Shown: positions 50,739-61,114, counted from the first letter of the stretch. The stretch is DNA of 64,000 bases from an uncultured Eubacteriales bacterium (GCA_900315665.1 OMZX01000001.1:62001-126000), one strand, 5' to 3'. Translations and numbers: made by a program. The notes: a model not told the origin generated them from the letters alone.

Positions 50739-51488
50739 TTATAACGGGTTTGAAGCAGGAGTTCCCGCTTTTCGAGGATATTTCTTAGGACTATGATTAA
50801 TCTTATGAATGGTAACAATATTTCTTTTATAATCAGTTCCAGGCAAAATGAAGGAAGTTAAATCAGTTATTTCACCACCAAGGGTATTGATTGCTGATTT
50901 TGAACGATTTAGTTCATCTTGTATCGATTCACCTTTATAAGGAAGGAAATAACCACCTTGTTTAACAAAAGGTAAATCATATTCTGCTAAAACACTCAAA
51001 TACGCAACAGCCCTTGAAACGACAAAATCATATTTTTCGCGATAATTTACATTATGTCCCAGCTCTTCTGCTCTTGCATGGACACACGTCACATGTTTTA
51101 GCTCCAAAGTATTGACAACATCCTGTAGAAAAAGAATTCTTTTGTTTAAAGAATCAGTTAAAGTTAAATGTATAGAAGGAAAGGCAAGTTTTAAAGGGAT
51201 ACCAGGAAATCCGGCACCTGTTCCAACATCAATAATTGATTTCTCACTAAATAAAGCAGGAGCTAATGGCTTCCCATTAATTTTGGCTAAAATGATAGAC
51301 AATGAATCTTCAAAGTGTTTTTCAATGAATTCATCCTCATCGACAATTGATGTTAAATTCATATACTGATTCTTATCAATAACCATTTTATAATAAGCTA
51401 AAAATAAGCTTAATTGCTTATCATTAAAGGTTAGGTTTAATCTTTCAAGACATGTTTTTAATTTTTCAACAAATGCTTCATTATTCAT
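50739..51488 (-). CDS. rsmG: 16S rRNA 7-methylguanosine methyltransferase
   Basis: RsmG (GidB) methylates N7 of a conserved guanosine in 16S rRNA. The 249-residue protein has the SAM motif [20 protein letters not shown], then [15 protein letters not shown] and the catalytic [14 protein letters not shown]. The ATG at 51488 ([11 protein letters not shown]) overlaps the end of mnmG by 8 bp; the frame is open a further seven codons without support. The C-terminus is Lys/Pro-rich. Loss of RsmG is known to give low-level streptomycin resistance; here it looks intact. Confidence 0.95.
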   Translation of the reverse strand: MNNEAFVEKLKTCLERLNLTFNDKQLSLFLAYYKMVIDKNQYMNLTSIVDEDEFIEKHFEDSLSIILAKINGKPLAPALFSEKSIIDVGTGAGFPGIPLKLAFPSIHLTLTDSLNKRILFLQDVVNTLELKHVTCVHARAEELGHNVNYREKYDFVVSRAVAYLSVLAEYDLPFVKQGGYFLPYKGESIQDELNRSKSAINTLGGEITDLTSFILPGTDYKRNIVTIHKINHSPKKYPRKAGTPASNPL

Positions 51489-53388
51489 GGTGCTGTCCCT
51501 TACTTTCAATATAAATCAGTAAAACAGAGATATCTGCAGGAGATACACCGGAAATTCTTGAGGCCATACCTATATTTTCCGGTTTTATTGCCGCTAATTT
51601 TTGTCTTGCCTCTAATCTAAGATTTTTTATTTCCTCATAATTAATCCATAAAGGTATTTTTTTCGTTTCCATACGCTTAAAGCTCTTGACCTGTTCTGCT
51701 TCTCTTTTTAAATAACCTTCATATTTTAATTCGATAGAAACCTCCTCTCGTTCACCGAAGGTTAGCTTCGGTCTCTCAGGATCTACCTCTCTTAAGATAT
51801 CATAGGAAAGCTCAGGTCTTTTGCAAAGCTCAGCAATTGTAATTCCTGAAGAAATTGAGGTTGAATGATGCTCTAAAAGAAAATTATTTACTTCGTCATT
51901 TGCACCAAGGTAGGTTTTCTTTACCCGTTCAATTTCCTTATGAATATTTTCAGCTTTTCTCCGAGTTGCTTTTATCTCATCCTGAGAAACAAGCCCTATA
52001 TCATAACCAATTTCCCTTAATCGTAAATCAGCATTATCCTGACGTAATAGCAAGCGATATTCCGCTCTGCTTGTCATCATTCGATATGGCTCAACATTCT
52101 TCTTTGTGACTAAATCATCAATTAAAACACCAATATAAGCCTGTGAACGATCAAGAATAAAGGGCATCCTTCCAAGACAAAACATAGCAGCATTTACACC
52201 TGCCATAAAACCTTGAACAGCAGCTTCTTCATAGCCTGAAGAGCCATTAAATTGACCGCCAGAAAACAATCCCTTAATATGCTTAAATTCAAGAGATAAA
52301 TCCAATTGAAACGAATCGATACAATCATATTCAATGGCGTAAGCATTTCGCACAATATGCACATTTTCTAGTCCCTTCATAGAATGGTACATGGCATATT
52401 GTACATCCTCTGGTAATGAGCTTGACATCCCTGAAAGATACATTTCATTCGTGTATAAGCCCTCTGGTTCAATAAAGATCTGATGTCTAGTCTTTTCAGG
52501 AAAACGCATTACCTTATCTTCAATAGAAGGACAATATCTTGGCCCAGTCGCATGAATGCTTCCATTATAAAGCGGAGAACGATCAATATTATCTCGAATG
52601 ATTTGATGTGTTTTCTCATTGGTGTAGACAAGATAGCAATCAACCTGTGGCTTTTGAACCGAATTAAAATCTGTAGAATAAGAAAAAGGAATAACAGGAA
52701 CATCTCCCTTCTGAACTTCAAACTTTGAAAAATCCAAGGTTCTTTTATCTACACGAGCAGGGGTTCCAGTCTTGAACCGTACCATCCTGACGCCATTTTT
52801 CTTTAATGAATCTGTTAAGTGTGTTGCACTTCTAAACCCATTTGGCCCAGTATACTCAGAGACGTCTCCATAAATACAACGTGCATTTAAATAAACACCA
52901 GTACAAAGTACAACAGCCTTAGCATGATAAATTGCACCAGCAGTTGTTTTTATTCCAATAATCTTACGATCCTCTGAATCACAAAGCTTCTCAGTTAAAA
53001 GCTCACTAACCTCAGCCTGTCGAATCGTAAGGTTGTCTTGATTTTCAAGAACTCTCCTCATTTCCTTTGCATAAGCATCCTTATCAGCCTGTGCTCGTAA
53101 AGAATGAACGGCTGGTCCCTTTGATTTATTGAGCATCTTTGACTGAAGAAAGGTTTTATCAATATTCTTGCCCATTTCTCCACCAAGAGCATCCAGCTCC
53201 CTTACAAGATGACCCTTAGAGCTACCTCCAATATGAGGATTGCAAGGCATAAACGCAATTGAGTCTACCGTCATGGTAAAAATTATCGTGTTTAACCCAA
53301 GCCGTGCATTGCTTAAAGCCGCTTCGCAGCCAGCATGCCCTGCTCCAACGACAATGACATCATACGATTCTTCAACATATGTCTTCAT
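51481..53388 (-). CDS. mnmG: tRNA uridine-5-carboxymethylaminomethyl modification enzyme, FAD subunit
   Basis: MnmG (GidA) works with MnmE to place carboxymethylaminomethyl groups on the wobble uridine of several tRNAs. The 635-residue length is standard. Motifs include the FAD loop [40 protein letters not shown], the catalytic Cys regions ([20 protein letters not shown]), [18 protein letters not shown] and the MnmE-binding helical end. It follows mnmE by 11 bp. The AT-rich codon use is shared with neighbouring genes of this operon. Confidence 0.98.
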   Translation of the reverse strand: MKTYVEESYDVIVVGAGHAGCEAALSNARLGLNTIIFTMTVDSIAFMPCNPHIGGSSKGHLVRELDALGGEMGKNIDKTFLQSKMLNKSKGPAVHSLRAQADKDAYAKEMRRVLENQDNLTIRQAEVSELLTEKLCDSEDRKIIGIKTTAGAIYHAKAVVLCTGVYLNARCIYGDVSEYTGPNGFRSATHLTDSLKKNGVRMVRFKTGTPARVDKRTLDFSKFEVQKGDVPVIPFSYSTDFNSVQKPQVDCYLVYTNEKTHQIIRDNIDRSPLYNGSIHATGPRYCPSIEDKVMRFPEKTRHQIFIEPEGLYTNEMYLSGMSSSLPEDVQYAMYHSMKGLENVHIVRNAYAIEYDCIDSFQLDLSLEFKHIKGLFSGGQFNGSSGYEEAAVQGFMAGVNAAMFCLGRMPFILDRSQAYIGVLIDDLVTKKNVEPYRMMTSRAEYRLLLRQDNADLRLREIGYDIGLVSQDEIKATRRKAENIHKEIERVKKTYLGANDEVNNFLLEHHSTSISSGITIAELCKRPELSYDILREVDPERPKLTFGEREEVSIELKYEGYLKREAEQVKSFKRMETKKIPLWINYEEIKNLRLEARQKLAAIKPENIGMASRISGVSPADISVLLIYIESKGQHHE

Positions 53389-53399
53389 AAAAACCTCAA

Positions 53400-54767
53400 T
53401 TACTTTCCCATGCAGAATTTACTAAAAATTTCATTAATCAAATCATCAGAGACATTTTCTCCAAGGATATATCCAAGCTCTGTATATGCTCCCATTAAGT
53501 CAACAGTGTAAAAATCCTCAGACACACCATTCTCAATTGAAATCAAAACATTTCTTAAATAATTTCTCGCCTGTTCGAGGTGTTCCTTTTGTCGAAGATT
53601 CGTGATCATCAGGCCGTGATCACTTTTAAGCTTTTGTTGATAAAACATGCTGCTCACACATTGATAAAAGGCATCCATGCCTTCACGATGAAGCGCAGAT
53701 ACTTCTATAAAATATTTAAAGGTATCCTTTAATAAATTAATGTCTGCTATACTCTGAAGATCTGCCTTGTTATAAATGCAAATGACCGTTTTACCGTGTA
53801 TTTGAGCCATTATTTCACGATCAGCGTCATCAAGCGTCTTTGATCCATCCACCACATAAAGAATAAGATCAGCCTTTTCAACAGCATCAATGGCTCTTTT
53901 AATTCCAATATTTTCAACCTCATCAGATGTTTCGTGAATTCCTGCCGTATCGTACAGATTAAAGGTGATGCCCTGAATATTAACCCTTTCCTTTAAAATA
54001 TCTCTTGTGGTACCAGCTATATTCGTCACGATAGCCCGATCCTCATCCAGCAGCGCATTCAAAAAAGAACTCTTACCTGCATTTGGCTTACCCACGATAA
54101 CGGTATTGATACCATCCTTTACGATTCTTCCATCATGATAGGAATCGATAAAGCGATCAAGCTCATCGATAATATATTTAACATGACAGGCAAGCTCATC
54201 AGAAAAGCCATCAAGCTCAATATGCTCCGGATCATCCAGAGCTGCCTCAATATGAGCATCATCCTCCAGTATCGTTGCTCTCATTTCCTTAAGCTTTTCA
54301 GATAATGATCCCTTCAGCTGCTCCACAGAAGACTTCACTGCCGTTTCATTTTCAGCCGTTATCAGATCAGAAACAGCCTCCGCTTCAGAAAGATCGATCC
54401 GTCCATTTAAAAAAGCTCGCTTCGTAAATTCTCCAGGCTCTGCCAATCTACAGCCGCTATGTTCAACAAGCTCTAGAATTCTTTTCATCACATAAATTCC
54501 GCCATGACAATCAATCTCAACAGTATCCTCTCCAGTATAGGATCTAGGACTTAACATCGTGATGACAAGCACCTCATCAAGCATGGTATCATGATCATAA
54601 ATATAACCATATTTAACCCGATGTGTTTCAGAAATATCGATACTCTTCCCATTTTTTGATTTAAAAATCCTAGAGACATTCCTTACTGCATCATCGCCGC
54701 TCACACGTATGATACCGATGCCAGCTTCAACAGCACCTGATGCAAGTGCGCAAATCGTATCATTCAT
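53400..54767 (-). CDS. mnmE: tRNA modification GTPase
   Basis: MnmE (TrmE) is the GTPase partner of MnmG. The 455-residue protein has the N-terminal folate-binding domain ([20 protein letters not shown]), the central helical domain and the inserted G domain with [34 protein letters not shown] and NKAD. It ends with the invariant CxGK (FCMGK), whose Cys is required for modification. The ATG at 54767 follows GGAAGGAAA; the frame extends 34 codons upstream across the terminator, which is not coding. A terminator separates it from jag. Confidence 0.98.
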   Translation of the reverse strand: MNDTICALASGAVEAGIGIIRVSGDDAVRNVSRIFKSKNGKSIDISETHRVKYGYIYDHDTMLDEVLVITMLSPRSYTGEDTVEIDCHGGIYVMKRILELVEHSGCRLAEPGEFTKRAFLNGRIDLSEAEAVSDLITAENETAVKSSVEQLKGSLSEKLKEMRATILEDDAHIEAALDDPEHIELDGFSDELACHVKYIIDELDRFIDSYHDGRIVKDGINTVIVGKPNAGKSSFLNALLDEDRAIVTNIAGTTRDILKERVNIQGITFNLYDTAGIHETSDEVENIGIKRAIDAVEKADLILYVVDGSKTLDDADREIMAQIHGKTVICIYNKADLQSIADINLLKDTFKYFIEVSALHREGMDAFYQCVSSMFYQQKLKSDHGLMITNLRQKEHLEQARNYLRNVLISIENGVSEDFYTVDLMGAYTELGYILGENVSDDLINEIFSKFCMGK

Positions 54768-54785
54768 TTCATATTTCCTTCCGTC

Positions 54786-54822
54786 AAAAAAAGCTCTGCT
54801 GGTTTTACCCTGCAGAGCTTTT
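54786..54822 (-). terminator. Terminator between jag and mnmE
   Basis: AAAAGCTCTGC and GCAGAGCTTTT around a 12-nt loop, followed on the minus strand by seven T. It would split the rpmH-jag transcript from mnmE onward, at least partly. Confidence 0.78.
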
Positions 54823-54825
54823 CTC

Positions 54826-55929
54826 TTAAGCATTCTCGGAATTATCAGAATTCTGCGAAGCAACTCCATTCATATCTTCAGAAAAAGAATTCCTTCCCCT
54901 TCGGTCACGCCGATACCCATTGTAACCGCCTCTAGGTGATTTCTTCAAATAAACGATTACATGCCGGAAAGGCTCTTCTCCTTCTGAACGTGTCGTCACA
55001 TACTTATCATTCTGCAGAGCTGAATGAATAATTCTTCTCTCATACGGATTCATCGGCTCAAGTGAAATTTCCTTTCTTGACTTCTTCACCTTAAACGCAA
55101 TATTTCTCGCAAGATTTCGTAGAGTCGCTTCACGTCTTGCACGATAATCCTCAGTATCAAGCTTAACACGGATATAATCTTCCTTATGCTTCTTATTTAC
55201 GACAAGAGAAATAAGATACTGAAGTGAATCCAGAGTCTGTCCACGCTTACCAATCAGAAGTCCCATATCCGGACCACTCAGATTCACGGAAAGCTCATTA
55301 GACGTATGATCGAAGCCAGTCTCGATACTTACCTCCATATCCATAAGAGAAAGAATAGACTTCACAAACTCACCAACCTCCTTCATGGCTTCATCAGCCT
55401 CTTCATCAGAAATCGGCTTTACCTCATGAACCTTAGGCTTAGACGATTCCGGATCTCGCGCTTCATCAGCCTTTTCATCTCTTTCAGCATAAGAATCTCT
55501 AACAACTTGCTTCTTTTCCTTATAATGCTTCTGATCCGAAGGATCCTCACGTACAGAAGGCTTCTCTATAGGTTCCGTCTTAGGAGCCTCGACCGCCTGT
55601 TCAGTCTGATTCTTTAGTTGATCAGAATCTTTTGTTACATCAGCTGCAGGCACCTTAGAAGCAGTGTCATCTGTGCTCTTTTCAATATCTTTTCCAGTCG
55701 TGATATTGTGAATTTCCTTTTCAATACTCTCAATATCCCCGCTTAAATCTGCATCATCCTTAACAGCTGCCTCGATAATCCATGGCTTGGCACCGATTCC
55801 AAATACACCATTTTTTCCCTCTACCAGTACAGAATAGGAAAGATGATCGGAGGTCGTATGGAGCTGGATTAAAGCCTTTGTAATCGCATCTTCCTTTGTC
55901 TTTGCGGAAACCCTGATTTTGTCTGACAT
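54826..55929 (-). CDS. jag: Jag/KhpB RNA-binding protein
   Basis: Jag (SpoIIIJ-associated, KhpB) binds RNA through KH and R3H domains and is linked to cell elongation and envelope control. The N-terminal Jag_N domain (1-55, VSAKTKEDAITKALIQL) is followed by a long acidic and basic disordered linker (about 65-185), a KH domain with GLLIGKRGQTLDSLQYLISL and an R3H domain with MNPYERRIIHSALQ. The tail is Arg/Gly/Asn-rich. At 367 residues it is longer than many homologues (about 210-260), the excess being in the linker. It is downstream of yidC, its usual neighbour. Confidence 0.95.
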   Translation of the reverse strand: MSDKIRVSAKTKEDAITKALIQLHTTSDHLSYSVLVEGKNGVFGIGAKPWIIEAAVKDDADLSGDIESIEKEIHNITTGKDIEKSTDDTASKVPAADVTKDSDQLKNQTEQAVEAPKTEPIEKPSVREDPSDQKHYKEKKQVVRDSYAERDEKADEARDPESSKPKVHEVKPISDEEADEAMKEVGEFVKSILSLMDMEVSIETGFDHTSNELSVNLSGPDMGLLIGKRGQTLDSLQYLISLVVNKKHKEDYIRVKLDTEDYRARREATLRNLARNIAFKVKKSRKEISLEPMNPYERRIIHSALQNDKYVTTRSEGEEPFRHVIVYLKKSPRGGYNGYRRDRRGRNSFSEDMNGVASQNSDNSENA

Positions 55930-55940
55930 AATCGTATCTC

Positions 55941-57257
55941 CTATTTTTTATCGTGCTTTTCATTATAAAGCTGTACCATATTTGCCTTAGAAGCGAGAGA
56001 TCCAGGCTTTGCATTCTTATTATAATAGTCTGTAGCTTCCTTCGTCTTAAGACTCTGCTTGGCAATCACATTCAATCTGCTTTCTTCTTCATTGGATAAC
56101 TTTGCCTGCTCTGCTTGAATCTTCTTCGTTACAGATTTCTCATCAATCGGCGGAAGACCCATCTTCTTTCTTTTGGCATTGGCCTTCTCCATGGACTTCC
56201 GGAGAATCTCCTCATCGGATTGCTTGCTGAAGTAAGTATTGAGAATCAGCTGCTGAATGATCATAAAAACAGCAGAAGCAACCCAGTACAAACCGATACC
56301 GGAAGCAAAGGTAAAGCAGAACCAGACAGACATGATCGGCATCATAATATTCATGCTCTTCATCATCTGCTGAGACTGATCATTGTCAGCCATGGCCTTA
56401 TTCTGTCTCATGGTAAGCTCAGAGGAAAGCCACTGGGAAAGACCTGCAAGAATCGGGATGATCCAGTAGACATTCGGCGTCCAGCCCATCGCTGATGGTG
56501 CAGTCGACAGATTGATACCGAGGAAGTTATTAAAGTGATTTGCCTCCTCTGCTGCAGTATTGATCACGGTCGCAGCAGTCGGATAAGCATCCGGAAGCAA
56601 GGACCACTGAGATGGATTTAACTTATAAAGAAAATCAATCATCAGATTCTTCACAGCAGCAGCATCGAACTTAGAAGGATCATTAATACCTAGGTTGCTC
56701 ACCTGCGAAAGAATCTTCGTCATATCATGTTCTGTTGCAAAATCATGAAGAGACTGTGCACCACTGCTACCGCCGATTGCATCAACAACCTTTGAAAATA
56801 CAGAATATACCGAAGGGACATAAGCCGGAATATTCATGATGATCCGATACAATGCAAAAATAATCGGCATCTGAATGAGTAACGGAAGACATCCGGCTGT
56901 CATCGAGGTACCATACTTCTCATTGAGGGCCTTCATTTCTGCATTCATCGCCATCATGGAAGCATTGTCAGTTTTGTTTTTATACTTATCCTGTATTGCC
57001 TTCATCTCAGGCTGCATCAGCTGCATCATCCGGGAGGATTTCTGCTGCTTCAGTGTCGTCGGGAAAATGATGATACGTGTGACGAGTGTAAAGATGATGA
57101 TGGCAAGACCAATATTGCCGATGCCCATCTTCTCAAGACCGATATAGATCACATTCATGATCCAGCCTAAAAACTCAACGATCAGATTCCAGATCGGGCC
57201 GAGTACAGGAATAGAAGACGTATTTTTCGTTAATAAAACAAGTGAATAGGAATACAA
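55941..57257 (-). CDS. yidC: Membrane protein insertase YidC
   Basis: YidC/Oxa1 insertase for inner-membrane proteins. After an N-terminal helix (about 10-35) come the core elements VTRIIIFPTTLKQQKSSRMM, where Arg in the groove and the cytoplasmic coiled-coil hairpin are conserved, TAGCLPLLIQMPIIFALYRI, and the last helices (LYWVASAVFMIIQQLILN). An extracellular loop of about 110 residues (about 145-255) is inserted between the second and third core helices, longer than in Bacillus. The start is a TTG at 57257, five bases from GGAGG; no ATG is nearby. It lies between yidD and jag. Confidence 0.95.
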   Translation of the reverse strand: MYSYSLVLLTKNTSSIPVLGPIWNLIVEFLGWIMNVIYIGLEKMGIGNIGLAIIIFTLVTRIIIFPTTLKQQKSSRMMQLMQPEMKAIQDKYKNKTDNASMMAMNAEMKALNEKYGTSMTAGCLPLLIQMPIIFALYRIIMNIPAYVPSVYSVFSKVVDAIGGSSGAQSLHDFATEHDMTKILSQVSNLGINDPSKFDAAAVKNLMIDFLYKLNPSQWSLLPDAYPTAATVINTAAEEANHFNNFLGINLSTAPSAMGWTPNVYWIIPILAGLSQWLSSELTMRQNKAMADNDQSQQMMKSMNIMMPIMSVWFCFTFASGIGLYWVASAVFMIIQQLILNTYFSKQSDEEILRKSMEKANAKRKKMGLPPIDEKSVTKKIQAEQAKLSNEEESRLNVIAKQSLKTKEATDYYNKNAKPGSLASKANMVQLYNEKHDKK

Positions 57258-57281
57258 AATAACCTCCAGTAAAAGGAAAAC

Positions 57282-57494
57282 TTAAGGAACAGGATCATAG
57301 CCGCCTTTAGAAAATGGGTTGCATCGAAGGATGCGCCAGATTGCTAACAAAGAACCACGTATACAGCCATACTTCTGTAGTGCTTCAATGGCGTATTGAG
57401 AGCAGGTAGGTGTATACTTACAATGCCGGCCGATATAGGGAGAGATAAATCTCTGATAAAACCGGATCATTAAAATAAAAAAACGTGTAACCAA
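57282..57494 (-). CDS. yidD: Membrane protein insertion efficiency factor YidD
   Basis: A 70-residue protein of the YidD (haemolysin) family that aids YidC-dependent insertion. It has the full family pattern: [20 protein letters not shown], then [20 protein letters not shown] and [13 protein letters not shown]. The start used is a TTG at 57494; an ATG at 57470 would remove eight residues. It lies between rnpA and yidC in the conserved order. Confidence 0.92.
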   Translation of the reverse strand: MVTRFFILMIRFYQRFISPYIGRHCKYTPTCSQYAIEALQKYGCIRGSLLAIWRILRCNPFSKGGYDPVP

Positions 57495-57499
57495 ATACT

Positions 57500-57847
57500 T
57501 TACAGATTCCTTTCTGTAATCATATGATGCCTGTTAAATAAATCGAGGTAAGATTTTTCAAGCACTTGAAACGATGAAAAACATGCTTTTTTTCTGACCA
57601 CTACGATGATGTCATACCCTTGCTTCGAATTCGGATTATTTATACGAAACAGCTCCCGCACCTTTCGTACCATCGTGTGTCTTACCACAGAATTTCCGAT
57701 TTTTTTCGATGCAGATATGCCGATTCTGTTATGTGGAAGACCATTTTCATAGATATACATGACAAAGCAGCCATTTGCCAGGGAGTTTCCCATGTCATAT
57801 ATCCTGTGAAAATCTGAATTCTTCTTAACAGAAGGAAAACGCCGCAT
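57500..57847 (-). CDS. rnpA: Ribonuclease P protein component
   Basis: The protein subunit of RNase P, which with the catalytic RNA matures tRNA 5' ends. The 115-residue protein begins [20 protein letters not shown] and contains the RNR-like basic helix [20 protein letters not shown]. It lies 72 bp after rpmH. The RNase P RNA gene itself is not in this window. Confidence 0.95.
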   Translation of the reverse strand: MRRFPSVKKNSDFHRIYDMGNSLANGCFVMYIYENGLPHNRIGISASKKIGNSVVRHTMVRKVRELFRINNPNSKQGYDIIVVVRKKACFSSFQVLEKSYLDLFNRHHMITERNL

Positions 57848-57919
57848 AAAATAACCTCAAAAATAAACCAAGAACGAAATAAAGACCGCTTTTTAAGCGG
57901 TCTCCTTCTTACATAAATA

Positions 57920-58063
57920 TTATACTGTTAATGCTGCTCTACCTTTAGCTCTTCTGGCAGCCAGTACCTTTCTTCCGCCTGCAGTAGCCATCCGGGCTCT
58001 GAAACCATGAACCTTGGATCTCTGTCTTGTCTTCGGCTGAAAAGTCATCTTTCCCTTATGCAT
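57920..58063 (-). CDS. rpmH: 50S ribosomal protein L34
   Basis: A 47-residue ribosomal protein. It begins [20 protein letters not shown] and continues [20 protein letters not shown] before GRAALTV. The ATG at 58063 lies nine bases after AAAAGGAGG, so the first Met rather than the inner Met6 is the start. It is the first gene of the operon leaving the origin leftward, with a near-consensus promoter at 58175-58203. Confidence 0.97.
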   Translation of the reverse strand: MHKGKMTFQPKTRQRSKVHGFRARMATAGGRKVLAARRAKGRAALTV

Positions 58064-58174
58064 AGACCGACACCTCCTTTTCTGATAAACTTTCAGGACC
58101 TCATTAAAAATTTAATGTGCGCCTATAATGCCCAGTCCTGAAGCAACTTCAGATCTAGGGTAAACATCGCAAAT

Positions 58175-58203
58175 ATTATATAGAAACAACTTTTTCCCGT
58201 CAA
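58175..58203 (-). promoter_or_regulatory. Promoter for the rpmH operon
   Basis: On the minus strand TTGACG and a perfect TATAAT are 17 bp apart, about 110 bp before rpmH. Confidence 0.8.
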
Positions 58204-58377
58204 TGCATATTTTCAGCGATTCATCCACATTTTTCTCCACATTTACACAGTATAAGTATTTATCCACCTTTTGTGTATAAAATGTGGAAATCTTTTTAAT
58301 AATTCCTTTACAAATTAAGGATTTAAGCCATTTTCGATAAAATAATCTGTGGAAATCGACAGTTATCCACAGAATTC

Positions 58378-58406
58378 TTGCTATTAAATCCACATTTGGT
58401 TATAAT
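58378..58406 (+). promoter_or_regulatory. Promoter for dnaA
   Basis: TTGCTA and a perfect TATAAT are 17 bp apart, 42 bp before the start codon. A perfect DnaA box ends at 58371, seven bases before the -35, suggesting autoregulation. Confidence 0.75.
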
Positions 58407-58447
58407 AATTCTACTGAATTTTCGGATGAACATGTGGAGAATTTCCG

Positions 58448-59818
58448 ATGAATGAATTTGAAACCATACAAAGCAACTGGACGAAGATCCTGGATACCAT
58501 CCGTGAGGAGCATGACATCCTACCGGTTTCCTTTAAGACCTGGCTTGAACCGCTTAAACTCTACAGTTTGATCAATGGAGAGCTTGTTATCATCGTCCCA
58601 CAGGAAGGATATATCAAATATCTTGATAAAAAGTATTCCGTATCTCTGAAAGTAGCCATAGAGGAATGTACCGGGATTCCCATCGAGATTCATTTTCTCA
58701 TTGAACAGGATGCTCAAGAATATGTACACAAATTAGAAGGAACCGATGATAAAAGCGGCAGTCCTTCTCTTGAAGATGCAATCAAAGAAGCAAATCTCCG
58801 TCCTGAGTATACCTTTGATACCTTTGTCGTCGGCACAAGCAACAACCTCGCGCATGCAGCGTCTCTTGCGGTCGCGGAATCTCCGGGCGAAATCTATAAT
58901 CCTTTATATATTTACGGTGGTGCAGGTTTAGGTAAAACCCATCTCATGCATAGTATCGCCCACTTTATACTGAAGAACAATCCTTCTGCGAAGATCCGAT
59001 ATGTTACCTCGGAAACCTTCATTAATGAATTTGTAGATTCCATACGAAACAAAAACAATATGTCGCCGGCAGACTTTCGAAAGAAATACAGAGAGCTCGA
59101 TGTTCTTCTCATTGACGATATACAATTTATAATAGGAAAGGAAGGCACCCAGGAGGAGTTCTTCCATACCTTTAACGCGCTCTATGAAAACAAAAAGCAA
59201 ATCGTGATTGCTTCCGATAAGCCGCCGAAAGATATTGATAATCTTGAGGACAGACTTCGTTCCCGATTTGAAGTTGGACTGATCGTCGACATACAGATGC
59301 CGGATTTTGAAACACGTATGGCTATCCTTCGTAAAAAAGAAGAGCTCATGCATGTAAACATTGACAATGAAATCATCAAATATATTGCAACGAACATCAA
59401 GTCGAATATCCGTGAGCTGGAAGGAGCCCTGACAAAAATTGTCGCCATGTCAAGACTGAAGGGTCAATCCATTGATATCGAGCTTGCAGAAGAATTGCTG
59501 AAGGATCATATTACGAAGGATACTCCGAAGGAAATTACCCCTGAATATATCATCGGTGTAGTTGCAGAACATTTCGGAATCACTAATATAGAAATCGCAT
59601 CACAAAAGAAAAATAAAGAAATCGTTTATCCGAGACAGATTGCCATGTATCTTTGTCGGACGATGACCGATGCACCGCTAAAGAACATCGGTGAAGTGCT
59701 GGGCGGCCGTGATCATACGACTATCATGCACGGCATCGATAAGATTTCCACAGACTTACGCACAAACGAACAATTAAAATCCACAATTGAACTTTTACAG
59801 AAAAAAATATCGCCCTAA
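58448..59818 (+). CDS. dnaA: Chromosomal replication initiator DnaA
   Basis: DnaA binds its boxes at oriC, unwinds the DNA and helps load the helicase. The 456-residue protein has domain I (1-85), a short linker, the AAA+ domain with YGGAGLGKTHLMHSIAHF and VLLIDDIQFI, the sensor region LEDRLRSRFEVGLIVDI and domain IV, whose signature GGRDHTTIMHGIDKI reads DnaA boxes. The start at 58448 follows TGTGGAG. DnaA boxes upstream and a second origin segment downstream surround the gene. Confidence 0.98.
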   Translation: MNEFETIQSNWTKILDTIREEHDILPVSFKTWLEPLKLYSLINGELVIIVPQEGYIKYLDKKYSVSLKVAIEECTGIPIEIHFLIEQDAQEYVHKLEGTDDKSGSPSLEDAIKEANLRPEYTFDTFVVGTSNNLAHAASLAVAESPGEIYNPLYIYGGAGLGKTHLMHSIAHFILKNNPSAKIRYVTSETFINEFVDSIRNKNNMSPADFRKKYRELDVLLIDDIQFIIGKEGTQEEFFHTFNALYENKKQIVIASDKPPKDIDNLEDRLRSRFEVGLIVDIQMPDFETRMAILRKKEELMHVNIDNEIIKYIATNIKSNIRELEGALTKIVAMSRLKGQSIDIELAEELLKDHITKDTPKEITPEYIIGVVAEHFGITNIEIASQKKNKEIVYPRQIAMYLCRTMTDAPLKNIGEVLGGRDHTTIMHGIDKISTDLRTNEQLKSTIELLQKKISP

Positions 59819-59978
59819 ATGAAATTTTTTCAACATGAAAAATACATTAAATTAACACGTTTATAAATTCTCTGAAGTGACTAAAACAGAGGGATAAAAC
59901 TGATTTTCACAATTCCACAGATCCTATTATTACTACTAGAAAAAATAATAAAATAATAAATAAAAAAGAGAGGCTATG
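59819..59978 (+). other. oriC, dnaA-dnaN segment with DnaA-trio-like element
   Basis: This gap resembles the Bacillus basal unwinding region. Weak DnaA-box-like sites (ATTTTCACA at 59903 and AATTCCACA at 59911) are followed by a short spacer and then five 3-base repeats CTA TTA TTA CTA CTA at 59924-59938. These match the DnaA-trio pattern (3'-GAT-5' on the other strand). A 30-bp A/T-only stretch follows (59940-59970). The strand opening site is therefore probably here. The boxes are weaker than usual. Confidence 0.75.
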
Positions 59979-61100
59979 ATGAAACTTCAATTCAAAAAAA
60001 GTGATCTGACCAATGCCATCAATATTGTCTTAAAGGCAGTACCATCAAAAACACCGATGTCAATTCTCGAGTGCATACTGATCGATGCATCAAACGGTGT
60101 CATCCACTTGGTTGGAAATGACAATGAGTTCGGTATAGAAACCATATGCAAGGGTACAATTGAGGTTCCCGGTAAGGTTGCATTGGAAGCTAAGATTTTT
60201 TCAGAAATCATCAGAAGACTTCCAGAGGCGGAAAATATCCTGCTGACCATTGAAACAGATGAAAGAAATAATACAGTGATTACTTGTGAAAATTCTGTTT
60301 TTAAAATTGCAGGACGTGACGGTGACGAATTTACAGCATTACCGTCCATCGATAAAAACCAGACAGTATCGCTTTCCCAGTTTTCGCTTCGCCAGGTCAT
60401 TAACCAGACGATTTTCTCGATTGCGCTCAATGATTCCAACAAGAAGATGACCGGTGAGCTCTTCGAGGTTAATGGAGATGACTTTACCGTAACCTCTCTC
60501 GACGGACATCGTATTTCCATCCGCCGTGTCAAGCTGAACAACACCTACGGTCTCTCAAGGGCAATCGTACCCGGTAAGGCTCTGTCAGAGCTGACGAAGA
60601 TTCTTTCCGGCGGTGTCTATGATGAAACACTCATATCCTTCTCGAAAAATCATATCCTCTTTGAATTCGATGATACCACTGTCGTATCAAGACTCATCGA
60701 CGGCGAATATTTCCATGTTGCCCAGATGCTTTCCGAGGACTATGAAACGAAGATCACCGTCAATAGGAAAAAGCTTCTCGAATGCATCGAGCGGTCTACG
60801 ATCTTTGTTAAGGATAACGATAAGCAGCCGCTTGTCTTTAAGGTAGAGGACAATGTCTTCGGCCTCCGTATCCATACCGAGCTCGGAACCATGGATGCCG
60901 AGGTTCCGATTCAGAAAACAGGTAATGATCTCATGATCGGCTTTAACCCGAGATATATGGTGGATGCACTTCGTAACATTGATGATGAGGAGATCAATAT
61001 TTATATGTCGATTCCTCGTTCTCCATGTTTCATTAGGGATGACGAGAAATCCTATAATTATATGATCCTACCGGTAAACTTTAATCCGGACGAAGTCTGA
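59979..61100 (+). CDS. dnaN: DNA polymerase III beta subunit (sliding clamp)
   Basis: The ring-shaped processivity clamp that holds replicative polymerase and repair proteins on DNA. The protein has about 373 residues and three similar domains. It begins MKLQFKKSDLTNAINIVLKA and ends MILPVNFNPDEV, matching the family end that shapes the hydrophobic binding pocket. Two ATG codons are adjacent; the second (59979) has better spacing from AGAGAGG, but 59976 is possible. The gene lies 14 bp before recF. Confidence 0.97.
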   Translation: MKLQFKKSDLTNAINIVLKAVPSKTPMSILECILIDASNGVIHLVGNDNEFGIETICKGTIEVPGKVALEAKIFSEIIRRLPEAENILLTIETDERNNTVITCENSVFKIAGRDGDEFTALPSIDKNQTVSLSQFSLRQVINQTIFSIALNDSNKKMTGELFEVNGDDFTVTSLDGHRISIRRVKLNNTYGLSRAIVPGKALSELTKILSGGVYDETLISFSKNHILFEFDDTTVVSRLIDGEYFHVAQMLSEDYETKITVNRKKLLECIERSTIFVKDNDKQPLVFKVEDNVFGLRIHTELGTMDAEVPIQKTGNDLMIGFNPRYMVDALRNIDDEEINIYMSIPRSPCFIRDDEKSYNYMILPVNFNPDEV

Positions 61101-61114
61101 ATATGAGATAAAGC

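Larger units (their letters stand above)
58064..58447. other. oriC, upstream segment (rpmH-dnaA gap)
   Basis: 384 bp of AT-rich DNA with a cluster of DnaA boxes: 58221 (TCATCCACA), 58233 (TTCTCCACA), 58260 (TTATCCACC), 58363 (perfect TTATCCACA) and reverse boxes at 58283, 58348 (TGTGGAAAT) and 58433 (TGTGGAGAA). An AT-rich stretch lies at 58290-58325. Promoters for rpmH (minus) and dnaA (plus) lie inside, so DnaA would regulate its own gene. With the dnaA-dnaN gap this makes a bipartite origin, as in Bacillus. Small hairpins lie at 58138-58152. Confidence 0.88.

Noticed and set aside
53401..54767. mnmE starting at 54869
   Set aside because: The upstream part translates the terminator after jag; family similarity begins at the ATG at 54767, which has a ribosome site.
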